NCBI GenBank assembly: GCA_037447655.1
Contig: JBBHKE010001378.1
Span: 834,170-898,169, forward strand
Direction: 5' to 3'
DNA: 64,000 nt
Source of the DNA: Zygnema cylindricum
Lineage: Eukaryota > Streptophyta > Zygnematophyceae > Zygnematales > Zygnemataceae
Below are positions 1 through 9,651 of the stretch, one piece after another. A model generated the notes under the pieces. The model searched no databases and had not been told where the DNA came from. It worked only from the letters and a program-made list of their open reading frames with translations. A program made the translations under genes and the position numbers. Every line of letters begins with the position of its first letter. Positions within the stretch are counted from its first letter, which is position 1.

Positions 1-2174
1 TAGCCAAAATTTCGAGCTTTTTTCAACTCGGCGTACACGGATTCCGATTCTTAGCCAAAATTTGGAAGCTTTTTCAACTCGGAGTACACGGATTCCGGGA
101 CTTAGCCAAAATTTCGAGCTTTTTTCAACTCGGCATACAAGGATTTCGGTACCTAGCTAAAATTTGGAAGCATTATCAAATCGGAGTACATGGATTCCGA
201 GACTAAGCCAAATTTTCCAATTTTTCAACTCCGGGTACACGGATTCTAGTACTTAGCCAAAATTTCAAGCTTTTTTCAACTCGGCGTACACGGATTTCGG
301 TACCTAGCTAAAATTTGGAAGCATTTTCAACTCGGCGAACACGGATTCCGGGACTTAACCAAATTTTCCAAGTTTTCAACTCGGGGTACACGGATTCCAA
401 TACTTAGCCAAAATTTTGAGCTTTTTTCAACTCGGCGTACACGCATCCCAGTACTTAGCCAAAATTTCGAGCTTTTTTCGACTCGGCGTACATGGATTCC
501 AATACTTAGCCAAAATTTCGAGCTTTTTTCAACTTGGCGTACACGAATTTCGGTACCTAGCTAAAATTTGGAAGCATTTTCAACTCGGCGTACACGGATT
601 CCGGGACTAAGCCAAATTTTCCAAGTTTTCAACTCGGCGTACACGGATTCCGATACTTAGCCAAAATTTTGAGCTTTTTTCAACTCGGCATACAAGGATT
701 TCGGTACCTAGCTAAAATTTGGAAGCATTTTCAACTCGGCGTACAGAGATTCCGGGACTTAGCCAAATTTTCCAAGTTTTCAACTCGGCGTACACGGATT
801 TCGGTACTTAGCCAAAATTTCGAGCTTTTTTCAACTCGGCGTACACGGATTCCGATTCTTAGCCAAAATTTGGAAGCTTTTTCAACTCGGAGTACACGGA
901 TTCCGGGACTTAGCCAAATTTTCCAAGTTTTCAACTCGGCGTACACGGATTCCGGTACTTAGCCAAAATTTGGAAGCTTTTTCAACTCGGCGTACACGGA
1001 TTCCGATTCTTAGCCAAAATTTCGAAGTTTTCAACTCGGCGTACACGGATTCTGATTCTTAGCCAAAATTTGGAAGCTTTTTCAACTCGGCGTACACGGA
1101 TTCCAATTTTTAGCCAAAATTTGGAAGCTTTTTCAACTCGGAGTACACGGATTCCGGGACTTAGCCAAAATTTCGAGCTTTTTTCAACTCGGCATACAAG
1201 GATTTTTGGTACCTACCTAAAATTTGGAAGCATTTTCAATTCGACGTACAGAGATTCCGGGACTTAGCCAAATTTTCCAAGTTTTCAACTCGGCGTACAC
1301 GGATTTCGGTACTTAGCCAAAATTTCGAGCTTTTTTCAACTCGGCGTACAAGGATTTCGGTACCTAGCTAAAATTTGGAAGCATTTTCAACTCGGCGTAC
1401 AGAGATTCCGGGACTTAGCCAAATTTTCCAAGTTTTCAATTCGGGGTACACGGATTCCAATACTTAGCCAAAATTTTGAGCTTTTTTCAACTCGGCGTAC
1501 ACGCATCCCAGTACTTAGCCAAAATTTCGAGCTTTTTTCGACTCGGCGTACATGGATTCCAATACTTAGCCAAAATTTCGAGCTTTTTTCAACTTGGCGT
1601 ACACGAATTTCGGTACCTAGCTAAAATTTGGAAGCATTTTCAACTCGGCGTACACGGATTCCGGGACTAAGCCAAATTTTCGAAGTTTTCAACTCGGGGT
1701 ACACGGATTCTAGTACTTAGCCAAAATTTCGAGCTTTTTTCAACTCGGCGTACACAGATTCCGATTCTTAGCCAAAATTTGGAAGCTTTTTCAACTCGGC
1801 GTACACGGATTCCGGGACATAGCCAAATTTTCCAAGTTTTCAATTCGGGTTACACGGATTCCAATACTTAGCCAAAATTTTGAGCTTTTTTCAACTTGGC
1901 GTACACGCATTCCAGTACTTAGCCAAAATTTCGAGCTTTTTTCGACTCGGCGTACATAGATTCCGATACTTAGCCAAAATATCGAGCTTTTTTCAACTTG
2001 GCGTACACGGATTTCGGTACTTAGCCAAAATTTGGAAGCTTTTTCAACTCGGCGTACACGGATTCCGGGACCTAGCCAAATTTTCCAAGTTTTCAACTCG
2101 GCGTACACGGATTTCCAGTACTTAGGCAAAATTTCGAGCTTTTTTCAACTCACCGTACAAGGATTTCGGTACCT
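1..2174. repeat. 51-bp tandem satellite, probable rDNA spacer subrepeats
   Basis: About 42 tandem copies of a 51-bp unit (some 48-50 bp) built on a tagccaaaattt core and an aactcggcgtacacgga core. Variants differ after the second core (ccgattctt, ccgggactt, tcggtacct, ccaatactt). Blocks recur in the same order: the segment at about 416-610 is repeated at about 1476-1670, a higher-order period near 1060 bp. As 51 is a multiple of three, long open frames run on both strands, but they are by-products of the period. Two related units occur at about 5816-5935, next to the 3' end of a 28S pseudogene, so I infer the array is rDNA intergenic spacer. Confidence 0.9.
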
Positions 2175-2455
2175 TTCGTAGGTAACCTAATGGATAAGGC
2201 GTTGGTCTATTTTAGTAGCCTACAGACCCCGGTTCAAATCCGGCTAGCGGCAGTATTTTGCTAAAACTAGTAAAATACTTTCTAATTCATTCTTCCTCCT
2301 TCTAAATGATGCGGCAACCATGGCGTGCCTTTGGTCCTCTCTTTCTCTCTCTCTTTACATTCTAACTAAAATATAGAAGTGAACTATTAGTCACCTCTTT
2401 TCAACACTCTATTTATTTTTCCAACACAGACCTAGAAAATACATAAATTTCAACA
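2175..2455 (-). repeat. Element B 3' LTR remnant
   Basis: Matches the outer part of the complete LTR at 4471-5565 from about tttcgta onward; the rest is replaced by satellite. The polypurine tract is at 2456-2469 (ctccccttattttc on the plus strand). Confidence 0.85.
2177..2259 (+). other. tRNA-like block in B 3' LTR
   Basis: A-box-like cctaatggataaggc at about 2186-2200, exact B-box ggttcaaatcc at 2231-2241 within a perfect ccgg stem, and a T4 run at 2256-2259. Resembles the D and T arms of a plant tRNA-Arg. Antisense to the element. Confidence 0.75.
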
Positions 2456-2484
2456 CTCCCCTTATTTTCTAGTCTACTTTTTTT

Positions 2485-3111
2485 TCAACTCCCACTAAAC
2501 ACAAATTTTTTTTTTTTCTTTTTCCTTTTCTTCTTTCTTTTCTCCTCATTAAACTCTAAGTGAATACCCTTGTATTTAAAGAAGTGTGTTAGATGAACCG
2601 AAATAATAATTACATCACAAAATTTATTTTGCATGCCATTTTTCATAAATCCGAGAAAATACTTTATCCACCTCATTACTTTTCCATCCTCACTAAATCC
2701 AATTTCCCTCTTGCAATTCAAACAGCCAGCCCCATCTCCAATCTGCAACACACACCCAGATGCTAACCCTCTTACAGGCACACCTTCATAAATGCCATCA
2801 CTCTCATTAGTGATGTCAAACCCATTACTCCCCATATTTATCGTTATATCAAGATTCCCCACTAAGTTCCTCATAAAATCTACATCTTCCGAGCTCATAT
2901 TTTTATCCATGATACTCACCCCATTTTCTGAATTTTCCTCACTCTCTCCCATGGAATTCTTTCCACTATCACTTTCTATAATGATTCCCAAAGAGTATTT
3001 CTCCTCCCCTAAACTTTTCATTAAATATTTCTTTTCTCCCCTATCCTTTAAAAACCCCTCTAGTTTTACTTCTCCCCTTTCCTCCAAATCCGTTGAAGTC
3101 TCCCTTTCCAA
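2485..3111 (-). pseudogene. Reverse transcriptase end / RNase H remnant of element B
   Basis: An open frame of 208 codons that aligns in pieces with the end of copia reverse transcriptase (a KSLGEEKYSLGI-like stretch) and with RNase H (GFDITNESDGIYEG, matching DITTWSDASYGD in sister elements; NKFCDV, matching IFCDNQAA). Key residues are altered, the two domains are shortened and the last residues are a lysine run. It cannot encode a working RNase H. The open frame survives probably because the deletions happen to keep phase. It lies downstream of the gag frame and next to the 3' LTR, as expected for the end of pol. Confidence 0.65.
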
Positions 3112-3206
3112 CTAGTTTTCTATTTCCAAAATATTTATAAAATTATCCTCATTATTTTTATTTTTCCCTTTTTCATTTATGTATCCTAGATTTGACTTTC
3201 TCATTT

Positions 3207-4514
3207 CTAAGTCATACTTTTTACACTCTTTACATCCTCATCATTTCTAACTCCCTCAAGTACCTCCCTTCCTCTTACTTCCCTTATACCTCCAAAAGCA
3301 CATCGTTGCTTCCGTGTAATTTCTGTGTACTTCTCTCTCTTCTCCATTCTACCGATGTGAAGAAGCTCCAAAATTTCTTCATCCTCTTCATCCTCTTCCC
3401 TTTCTTCCTCCTCATCCACATTCCAACTTCTAAGTTCTTCCAAACAAGGGCATTCCTCTATATAATGACCCGGTTCCCTACAAAAGAAGCAAACACCCTT
3501 TTTCAAAGCTCCCCTTTCTTTTCCTCTCCCTCTCTTTCCACCAAAGTTCCGATAAGGTTTACCTTCGTCTTTCTTCCTCTCATCACGCTTCCGCTCGTCA
3601 CCGCTGTTCCTCTCATCACGCTTCCGCCAATCACCACCGTTCCTCTCATCACGCTTCCGCCAATCACCACCAGCTGTAAAGGCAGTTACCCTTTCAGTTC
3701 CCCTACGAAGCTCCAAAGTGCTTTCCCTCACAAGAATTATCCCCATGGTAAAGCTCCAAGTCCATGAGGAGCCATCCATTGCCTGCATACGATTAATGAT
3801 GTTTTCGTACTCATCTGGGAGTTTCATGAGTAGTGTATTGATCTTTCTCTCCTCAGATTCTACATACCCCGCACTAGCAAGCTCAACATATAACGCAGCA
3901 ATATCATTGCAAAACTCTATCATGTTACCGCCTTTATAAACATAGGCCTCTATTTCCTGTTTTACTAACTGCTGCCTCTGAATAGTCTCACTGTTATAAA
4001 TCTGCCTTAGTGGTTCCCATATTTCCGAAGACTTAGTAAGACTTAAAATAGTGATAGCTATGGACTTAGACACATATCTAAGTATGAGATGTTTTGCTAT
4101 AGTGTTTTTATACTCCCAAATTTTATTATCATTTTCTTCAGTTTTACTTATAACCCCTCTAAGTGGAGCTGTGGCGAAGAGCATAGCTCCCCTCACCATA
4201 AGTGTCCCTTTATCATTCTCCCCTTTTCCCCCTTCCATCACAATATTTTTCCCTTCACCTTTCGTTGCATCTGAACTCCGGTTGATATTCTGGGCAGCCT
4301 CAGATGGTTCTCCACAGTAAGCTCCTCCAATGCCAGGTGGCGGACATCTCACATGTCCCGAAACAATTCCCCATAAGTGCTTCTCGAAAAGCAATCCCTC
4401 CATAATAAACTCCCAATAAGTGAAGTCTGTTCCATCGAACATAGGCACCCTAGATGGTGGGCCCATAACCTGAAATTCTATGGGCTCCATTGCCCACAGA
4501 ATTCGCAGATCCAA
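3207..4514 (-). CDS. gag: Copia Gag polyprotein (element B), open
   Basis: A 435-codon frame with no lesion, the only uninterrupted gag in the window. Gag forms the cytoplasmic virus-like particle that packages element RNA. The start ATG lies inside the LTR. The conserved Gag opening QVMGPPSRVPMFDG follows at about residues 14-27 and is encoded over the primer site. The middle matches the helical copia gag domain (UBN2-like family). A basic tract contains 33-bp tandem repeats (GGDWRKRDERN, about residues 290-320). A CCHC zinc knuckle (CFFCREPGHYIEEC) lies at about 343-356, then an acidic stretch. The frame ends soon after RCAFGG, which in relatives precedes the protease, so a deletion removed the enzymes. 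Strong as gag; present activity unknown. Confidence 0.85.
   Translation of the reverse strand: MDLRILWAMEPIEFQVMGPPSRVPMFDGTDFTYWEFIMEGLLFEKHLWGIVSGHVRCPPPGIGGAYCGEPSEAAQNINRSSDATKGEGKNIVMEGGKGENDKGTLMVRGAMLFATAPLRGVISKTEENDNKIWEYKNTIAKHLILRYVSKSIAITILSLTKSSEIWEPLRQIYNSETIQRQQLVKQEIEAYVYKGGNMIEFCNDIAALYVELASAGYVESEERKINTLLMKLPDEYENIINRMQAMDGSSWTWSFTMGIILVRESTLELRRGTERVTAFTAGGDWRKRDERNGGDWRKRDERNSGDERKRDERKKDEGKPYRNFGGKRGRGKERGALKKGVCFFCREPGHYIEECPCLEELRSWNVDEEEEREEDEEDEEILELLHIGRMEKREKYTEITRKQRCAFGGIREVRGREVLEGVRNDEDVKSVKSMT
4456..4470 (-). other. Primer binding site of element B (half initiator tRNA-Met)
   Basis: Minus strand reads GGTTATGGGCCCACC, abutting the LTR with no spacer. Its complement GGTGGGCCCATAACC equals the anticodon-arm segment of plant initiator tRNA-Met. 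It also encodes VMGPP of Gag. Confidence 0.8.
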
Positions 4515-5565
4515 AAAAAGCTAATCTAGATAGTGCCGACTCCAAGTTGATATAAACCCAAATAAATGATCCCTTGACAATAAGAACCCCAATATACCTT
4601 CACCCCTGTGAAAAGAAGACCTTCTGTGTGCTCAGTTCCACCACAAAATGCAACGCTTCAATATGTGTTTTGGACAATATTCCCCACTTTGACTTTCCCA
4701 CTGAATAAGTGCCACCCTGGCACGCAAAGACTCTGACCGACTACACCATTGTGTAGCTTGGACTCCCCTGAGTCCGCAGCAAAAAGAATCACTGAATTTG
4801 CTCACCCGAGCATTAAGTTATGGCTGGTCAAAGATGACCTTTATAGTTACAAGCTCTCTTAGAGAGAGGTACCTAAATATCACTAAGTCTTGGTCTGCCT
4901 ACTCACGACTACCTACTATTAAACCCTAGTCCAATAGGAACACTATAAAGTACAAGAAGGTACAATGGGCGATGTACTTATTGTACGACCATTGTACGAC
5001 AAGGTCTACAAGGTGACACCTGTCATATCGGAAGCCATGGTTCCTCCTCCCATCTTCTCCGGTATCAAATAATGTGGCGCCACGTGGCACCGCGTGACGC
5101 TATATCCGTATGCCGCCAAAAAGCTCACTTCGCGTGGCGGCTATAATGCCGGCCGTCCGATCAAAACATATTTTACACGGTTCAGATTCGCGTACATGCA
5201 GAAATTGCTCCTTTTGGTTAGTCTGCTGTTAATTAGCTGTTTTGTTAATGTTTATATATTTATGAAACCCATCACGTGTATCGTTTCGTAAGTAACTTAA
5301 TGGATAAGGCGTTGGTCTATTTTAGAAGCCTACAGACCCCGGTTCAAATCCGGCCAGCGGCAGTGTTTTGCTAAAACTAGTAAAATACTTTCTAATTCAT
5401 TCTTCCTCCTTCTAAATGATGCGGCAACCATGGCATGCCTTTGGTCCTCTCTTTCTCTCTCTCTTTACATTCTAACTAAAATATAGAAGTGAACTATTAG
5501 TCACCTCTTTTCAACACTCTATTTATTTTTCCAACACAGACCTAGAAAATACATAAATTTCAACA
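4471..5565 (-). repeat. Element B 5' LTR, complete (1095 bp)
   Basis: Read on the minus strand it begins TGTTGAAATTTATG and ends AATTTCA. It contains the gag ATG (4514), a gccacgtggc G-box-like motif near 5080, paired gtacgac motifs near 4985-5000, the ggccgtccgatcaaaa block near 5150 shared with other families, and an antisense tRNA-like block. Confidence 0.85.
5285..5369 (+). other. tRNA-like block in B 5' LTR
   Basis: A-box-like cttaatggataaggc at about 5296-5310, exact B-box ggttcaaatcc at 5341-5351, T4 run at 5366-5369. The anticodon arm is replaced by ggtct/agacc arms with an oversized loop. Confidence 0.75.
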
Positions 5566-5800
5566 AGCCCAAATCCCGAATTCTCGTGTTTGGGATTTTT
5601 AAGCCCCCAATATCGAAACCCACGGGTTTGGGTATCAAGCCCTAATTCGAAATTTCGGGGTTTGGGTTTTTTAAGCCCCCAATATCGAAACTCACGGGTT
5701 TGGGTATCAAGCCCATATCCCAAATTCTCGGGTTTGGGTGTTATGCCTAAGTAGGAGATTCTCGGGTTTTGCGTAACAAGCCTAAGTTTCGAAAATCAGA
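5566..5800. repeat. 72-bp spacer repeat
   Basis: About three units of 72 bp, each a dimer of about 36-bp halves built on aagccc and gggtttgggt. Unrelated in sequence to the 51-bp unit but lying between element B and two 51-bp-type units. Confidence 0.75.
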
Positions 5801-5815
5801 GGTTCCCATACTCAA

Positions 5816-5935
5816 CCAAATTTCGAAGTGTTCTAACTCGGCGTACACGGATTGTGGTTCTTAGCCAAAATTTCCAAGTTTCAACTCGGCGTACACGGAT
5901 TCGGGTACTTAGCCAAATTTCGAGGTTCGGCGACT
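5816..5935. repeat. Two further 51-bp-type satellite units
   Basis: Two copies of the aactcggcgtacacggat / agccaaaattt unit. They link the array at 1-2174 to the rDNA end at about 6095. Confidence 0.85.
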
Positions 5936-6094
5936 ATTCCAGTGTGCTGAACTTTGAATCGCATCATTCCCTTGTTCGGATTTTCTCTCCTTGTACTCTC
6001 CGTCCGGAAACCACGACATTTTGCACCCGCGCGAATAGAGAGGGTTAAAGGAAAGGGGGATGAGGCGAAGGGATTGAGGGTTGGGGGTTGTTCC
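5936..6094. other. Non-repeated spacer downstream of the 28S pseudogene
   Basis: Short unique stretch between the satellite units and the 28S 3' end. No gene or motif seen. Confidence 0.5.
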
Positions 6095-6144
6095 GATAAG
6101 GAACAAATCTTTGGAACAAAAGGCTAAATCTCAGTAGATCGTAG
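6095..6144 (-). pseudogene. 28S rRNA pseudogene, 3'-terminal piece
   Basis: The plus strand reads aaaaggctaaatctcag, which is the complement of the extreme 3' end of plant 25S/28S rRNA. It runs on across solo LTR S1 into 7355-7483. The exact 3' end of the rRNA cannot be fixed. Confidence 0.75.
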
Positions 6145-6755
6145 TGAAACTCTGAGACCTCCATTGGCCCTCAGAGTATGCAGATCCAAAAGAAGCTAAT
6201 CTAGATAGTGCCGAATCCAAACTTATATAAACCCAAATGACTGACCCCTTGACAGTCACAATCCCAATATAGATTCATCCCTGTGAAATAACACTTTATG
6301 AGTGCTCAGTTCCACCACAGAATGGAAAGTTAGAATATGAGATTTGGACACATTCACCCACTTTGACTTTGCCTTATAAATGCAGCCACCTTGGCAGACA
6401 AAAACTCTGACCGACTACACCCCTGTGTAGCATGGACTCCCCTGAGTCCGCAGCAAAAAGAATCAGGAAAATGGTCAAGTAAATTGATAGTTATGGCTGG
6501 CCAAAGTTTGCCATTTATACAGAGTGCTCTCTGGGAGAGGCAGCTGCCTACCCAAAATTTTCTAAGTCCTATTCCCTCTCTAAAACTCTATCTTCTGAAG
6601 TACGGCACCAATCAAATTACTGTGTCGTACAGAAAAGTACAGGTGCCGGTGTACTTTATGTACGGCCGTTGTACGACATGGCCAAAATGTCGACACGTGT
6701 CAAATCAGGATTAGTTCCTGTAATCTCCGGAGTTCCCGTAGTCCAATGTTATCAC

Positions 6756-6777
6756 GCCACGTGTCATCTGACGTGGC
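6756..6777. promoter_or_regulatory. Inverted G-box/ABRE-like pair in S1
   Basis: gccacgt and acgtggc face each other across about 8 bp, with a CACGTG core at 6758-6763. Such ACGT cores bind plant bZIP factors; function here is inferred. Confidence 0.5.
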
Positions 6778-7084
6778 AAAGACCGTAAAACCCCAAAAAT
6801 GCCTTTTTTGTGATCGCAGCGCCTATCGTGGCCGTCCGATCAAAACCGGCTATAATCCTAGCCGCTGAAATTCGACGCGCGGTATTTGTTTCGCTATCGA
6901 AACAAATGCGCGGTATTTGTTTCACTATCGAAACAAATGCGCGGTATCCGTTCTGTCCACATACCGTACTTCGTACTAAATCAAACTGTATCTATGTACT
7001 AAGTATCTATTAGCCGTTAAAAGGTTTAATCTACATATGACGATTTATGTATTTATCAAACCCTACATATCGTAATATCTGTCC

Positions 7085-7171
7085 TAGACTTAACGGCTAG
7101 AGCTAACGGCTAATGCGGATTGACGGACGGCAGGTACAAGGATCAATTCTTGGGTCTGTCAACTAACTTTT
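7085..7171 (+). other. tRNA-like block in S1
   Basis: Degenerate A-box region near 7090-7115, B-box-like ggatcaattct at 7140-7150, T4 run at 7168-7171. Antisense to the LTR. Confidence 0.6.
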
Positions 7172-7354
7172 GGTAAGTCTACCTATTTCACCCCCTGTCA
7201 TCTCTACAGAGCCTAGGCAGCCATGGCTCTAGCTCCCTATCCAGCCTTCAGTGACTACAACAAGTGTGGGGGCTTGGATAGGGGAGTTAGAGGCAGACCG
7301 CCTCAGCTTTTTTTCTATCCTAATTCAGACCTAGAAAATACTCAGATATCAACA

Positions 7355-7483
7355 CGTAGCAGCAAGGCTACTTTGCTACTTACAATACCTCGTTCCGATT
7401 TAAGTCATCTGCAAAGGATTTATCTCCCCAAACATTGGGAATTGGTTAAGACAAAGTCTCTACGTATGCTCTTGGAGACACAT
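7355..7483 (-). pseudogene. 28S rRNA pseudogene, middle piece
   Basis: Plus strand contains cttacaatacctcgttc and gtcatctgcaaaggat, the complements of conserved segments near the 3' end of plant 28S rRNA (GGGGTATTGTAAG; ATCCTTTGCAGACGAC). It continues 6095-6144 and is broken by element A1 at 7483. Substitutions show it is not a working gene. Confidence 0.85.
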
Positions 7484-8531
7484 TGTAGAAATTAATGGTT
7501 TTTAAGTATTTTCTAGGTCTGAATAGAAATAAAGAAGCCGAGGGAGTCTACCTCTAACTTCTCTCTCCAACTCTCAAACTTGTCGCAGTCACTGAGAAAT
7601 TGGAGAGGAAGCTAGAGCCATGGCTACCTAGGATATCCTGAGGTTTACGGGAATTTTATATTAGTCAAGGGATTGATTACTAAAAGGTATGTGCAGGCGA
7701 CAGAATGTGATCCTGGTACCTGCCGGCCGTTAGAGAGTAGATAGCCGGTAGCCTTAACCGTTAAGTCTAGAAGTAGTCTTACATAGTATATAGTACGATA
7801 ATGATTTAAACATGTACACGTAGGATAAATCATTTAACTATAAATGTTAACGGGATACATAGATATGGTAGTGTAAAAGTACGAATTGCGGTACGGATAA
7901 GAAATCAATACCGCGCATTGATTTCGTAAGCGAAACAAATACCGCGCATGTATTTATTACGGCTACGATCAAATGCGAGTTTACTCGGACGGCCGGAATT
8001 AGCGCTGAGATCGCGGAAGGAGAATTCGGCGGTTTGTGGGCATCGCCACATCGGATGACACGTGGCGATGTAACATTAGAGCGCGGCATCTCCGAGGATT
8101 AAAGGAGCGAATCCGGATATTCCACGTGTGGACATTTAGGCCATGTCGTACAATGTCGGTACATAAAGTACACCGGCAGCTGTACTTTTGCGTACGGAAC
8201 TGTATTCTCATTGGTTCCGTACATCAGTAGATAGAGTCTGTGAGAGAGATAGGACTTAGAAAAATTAGAAGATAGGACCCTCACTCCTAGAGAGCTTCTG
8301 TACAAAAGGTCAACTTTGACCCTCTATAACTTACTTCTCAGGGGAGCAAATTCAGAGATTCTTTTTGCTATCGACTCAGGGGAGTCTTGCCTTCACAGGG
8401 GTGAAGGTGGTCAGAGTTTTTGTCTGCCAGGGTGGCAGTTATTTTTGCTTAAACACAAAGGGGTCAGGATTATCCTAGAGGCTTTTTGGAAGCTGTCCAC
8501 TCTGAGGACTTATGGAGGTCTCAGAGTTTCA
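7484..8531 (+). repeat. A1 5' LTR
   Basis: TGTAGAAATTAATGG... to ...GAGTTTCA. Contains an antisense tRNA-like block, a tcggacggccggaatt block near 7985, gacacgtggcg near 8057, tccacgtgtgg near 8120, a GTAC-rich segment near 8145-8225, and an in-frame gag ATG at 8512. Confidence 0.92.
7682..7772 (-). other. tRNA-like block in A1 5' LTR
   Basis: Minus-strand block with an A-box-like part at about 7750-7770, a mutated B-box near 7702-7712 and T4 at 7682-7685. Confidence 0.55.
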
Positions 8532-9650
8532 GTTTTTGGGCCCACCCTCTAGGGTACCAATCTTTAATGGAACTAGCTTTATATACTGGGAAAGTATGAT
8601 GATTGCAGTTCTATGCAAAAAAAGGTTTTGGGGGATAGTGAGTGGACGATTGGGGTGTCCATCAAGTCTTGGAATTCCTCCAGGGTTTAAAGGAAGCAGA
8701 TTCACCAAGAAAGAGGATTCACCTTCAATGGAGGAAACAAAGGAAGGAGAGGTGGTGGACAAAGGAAAGGAGAAGGAGGCGACCACACCAATAGCAGCTG
8801 GTTTAGCATTCATGTCACCTATTCGAAGGAACGAGGAGAATGATACTGAAACGTGGGACTTCAACAATATGGCGGCAAAGCACTTCATCCTACGCCATCT
8901 CACTCAAGGACTTGCATGTCCTCATTTGCAGGTAGAAAGGGCATCCGATCTTTGGATGGCTCTCATAGAGATGTATCGAAGTGGTACGATTCAGCAACAA
9001 CAGTTGGCTGATCAGAAAAGTTAAAGGGTATGTATACAAAGGGGGAAATACGTTGGATTTTTGCAATGAGCTTGATACACTCTTCATGGAGCTAGAGAGT
9101 GCGGGAAAAGTTTTTAGTGAAAAAGAAAAGGTTAACTGTTTACTGATGATGTTACCTGATGAGTTCGAGAACATAGTCAACCGTGTGCAGGACTTGCCCG
9201 ACTCAAGGAAGATATGGAACTCAGTGGTAGGGATGATTCTAGTTTGAGAGAATACGATTGAGATCCGAAAGGGAGGAAAGAGTGGCCAAGCCTTGGCAAC
9301 AGTGACCGATTGGAGGAACAAGGATTCCCGGAAACCAGTCGGAAACTATGGGGGTAGGGAGCAGAAAAAACAGGTTGACGAGTTTGAACCAAGGGCTCCC
9401 AAAGGTTTATGTCATTTTTGTAAGAAACCGGGGGCACTATATGGCAGAGTGCACTAAGCTAACCGAGCTTCAGTTAAAGGAGGGGCAGATCGGTGGTACC
9501 CCGAGAGGAAAGAAAAAGGCCCTTGTCACACAGGTACTTGAGGCGGAATCCGAGGACGAGGACGATGAGCTCCTTTTGGTGAGGAGTTGGAGGCGAAAAC
9601 TGAGGTTGAAATTCCACGAAGGCAAAAATGTGCTTACGGTGGATTGAAAG
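8512..9650 (+). pseudogene. gag: Copia gag (A1), frameshifted
   Basis: Gag capsid precursor. Reading starts at the ATG in the LTR (MEVSEFQFLGPPSRVPIFNG) and stays open to 9024. A frameshift near 9000 moves it to the next frame (WLIRKVKGYVYKGGNTLDFC), with a TGA after GMILV at about 9245. The zinc knuckle at about 9408-9450 is broken by an extra G (CHFCKKPG, shift, HYMAEC). A KKKALVTQ basic tract and an acidic EDEDDE stretch follow before the protease. At least three lesions; compared with A2 and A3 the domain order is unchanged. Confidence 0.85.
8532..8546 (+). other. A1 primer binding site, mutated
   Basis: GTTTTTGGGCCCACC directly after the LTR, a diverged form of GGTTATGGGCCCACC. Confidence 0.65.
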
Positions 9651-9651
9651 G

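Larger units (their letters stand above)
2175..5565 (-). mobile_element. Copia element B, gag-only and internally deleted
   Basis: Minus-strand copia: right (5') LTR 4471-5565, internal region 2456-4470, left (3') LTR cut to about 280 bp by the satellite junction. The internal region is only about 2.0 kb against about 4.35 kb in elements A1 and A3. Gag is open throughout, but protease, integrase and most of reverse transcriptase are missing; only a reverse transcriptase/RNase H remnant follows. The element sits within spacer repeats. No target duplication can be tested because the left end is lost. It could have moved only with enzymes supplied by relatives. Confidence 0.85.
6145..7354 (-). 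mobile_element. Solo copia LTR S1 inserted in 28S
   Basis: A 1210-bp LTR, TGTTGATATC... to ...GTTTCA on the minus strand, flanked by the perfect 5-bp duplication CGTAG (6140-6144 and 7355-7359). No internal region remains, so LTR-LTR recombination is likely. It holds the standard family modules: GTAC-rich block near 6600-6690, inverted G-box pair at 6756-6777, gtccgatcaaaa block near 6830, tRNA-like block, and a gcagccatggct element near 7209. Confidence 0.9.

Noticed and set aside
416-2129. Open frames of 64-112 codons on both strands in the satellite
   Set aside because: Produced by the 51-bp period (17 codons); no start context or domain, and both strands are open.
1-2174. CRISPR-like array
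   Set aside because: Continuous tandem units with no unique spacers, in a eukaryotic setting.
2177-5369. True tRNA-Arg genes
   Set aside because: D and T arms are tRNA-like, but the anticodon loop is oversized and the acceptor stem does not pair well; every copy lies inside an LTR, so they are called tRNA-like blocks.
5566-5800. Telomere-like repeats (gggttt words)
   Set aside because: The unit is 72 bp with mixed sequence, not a short telomeric repeat.
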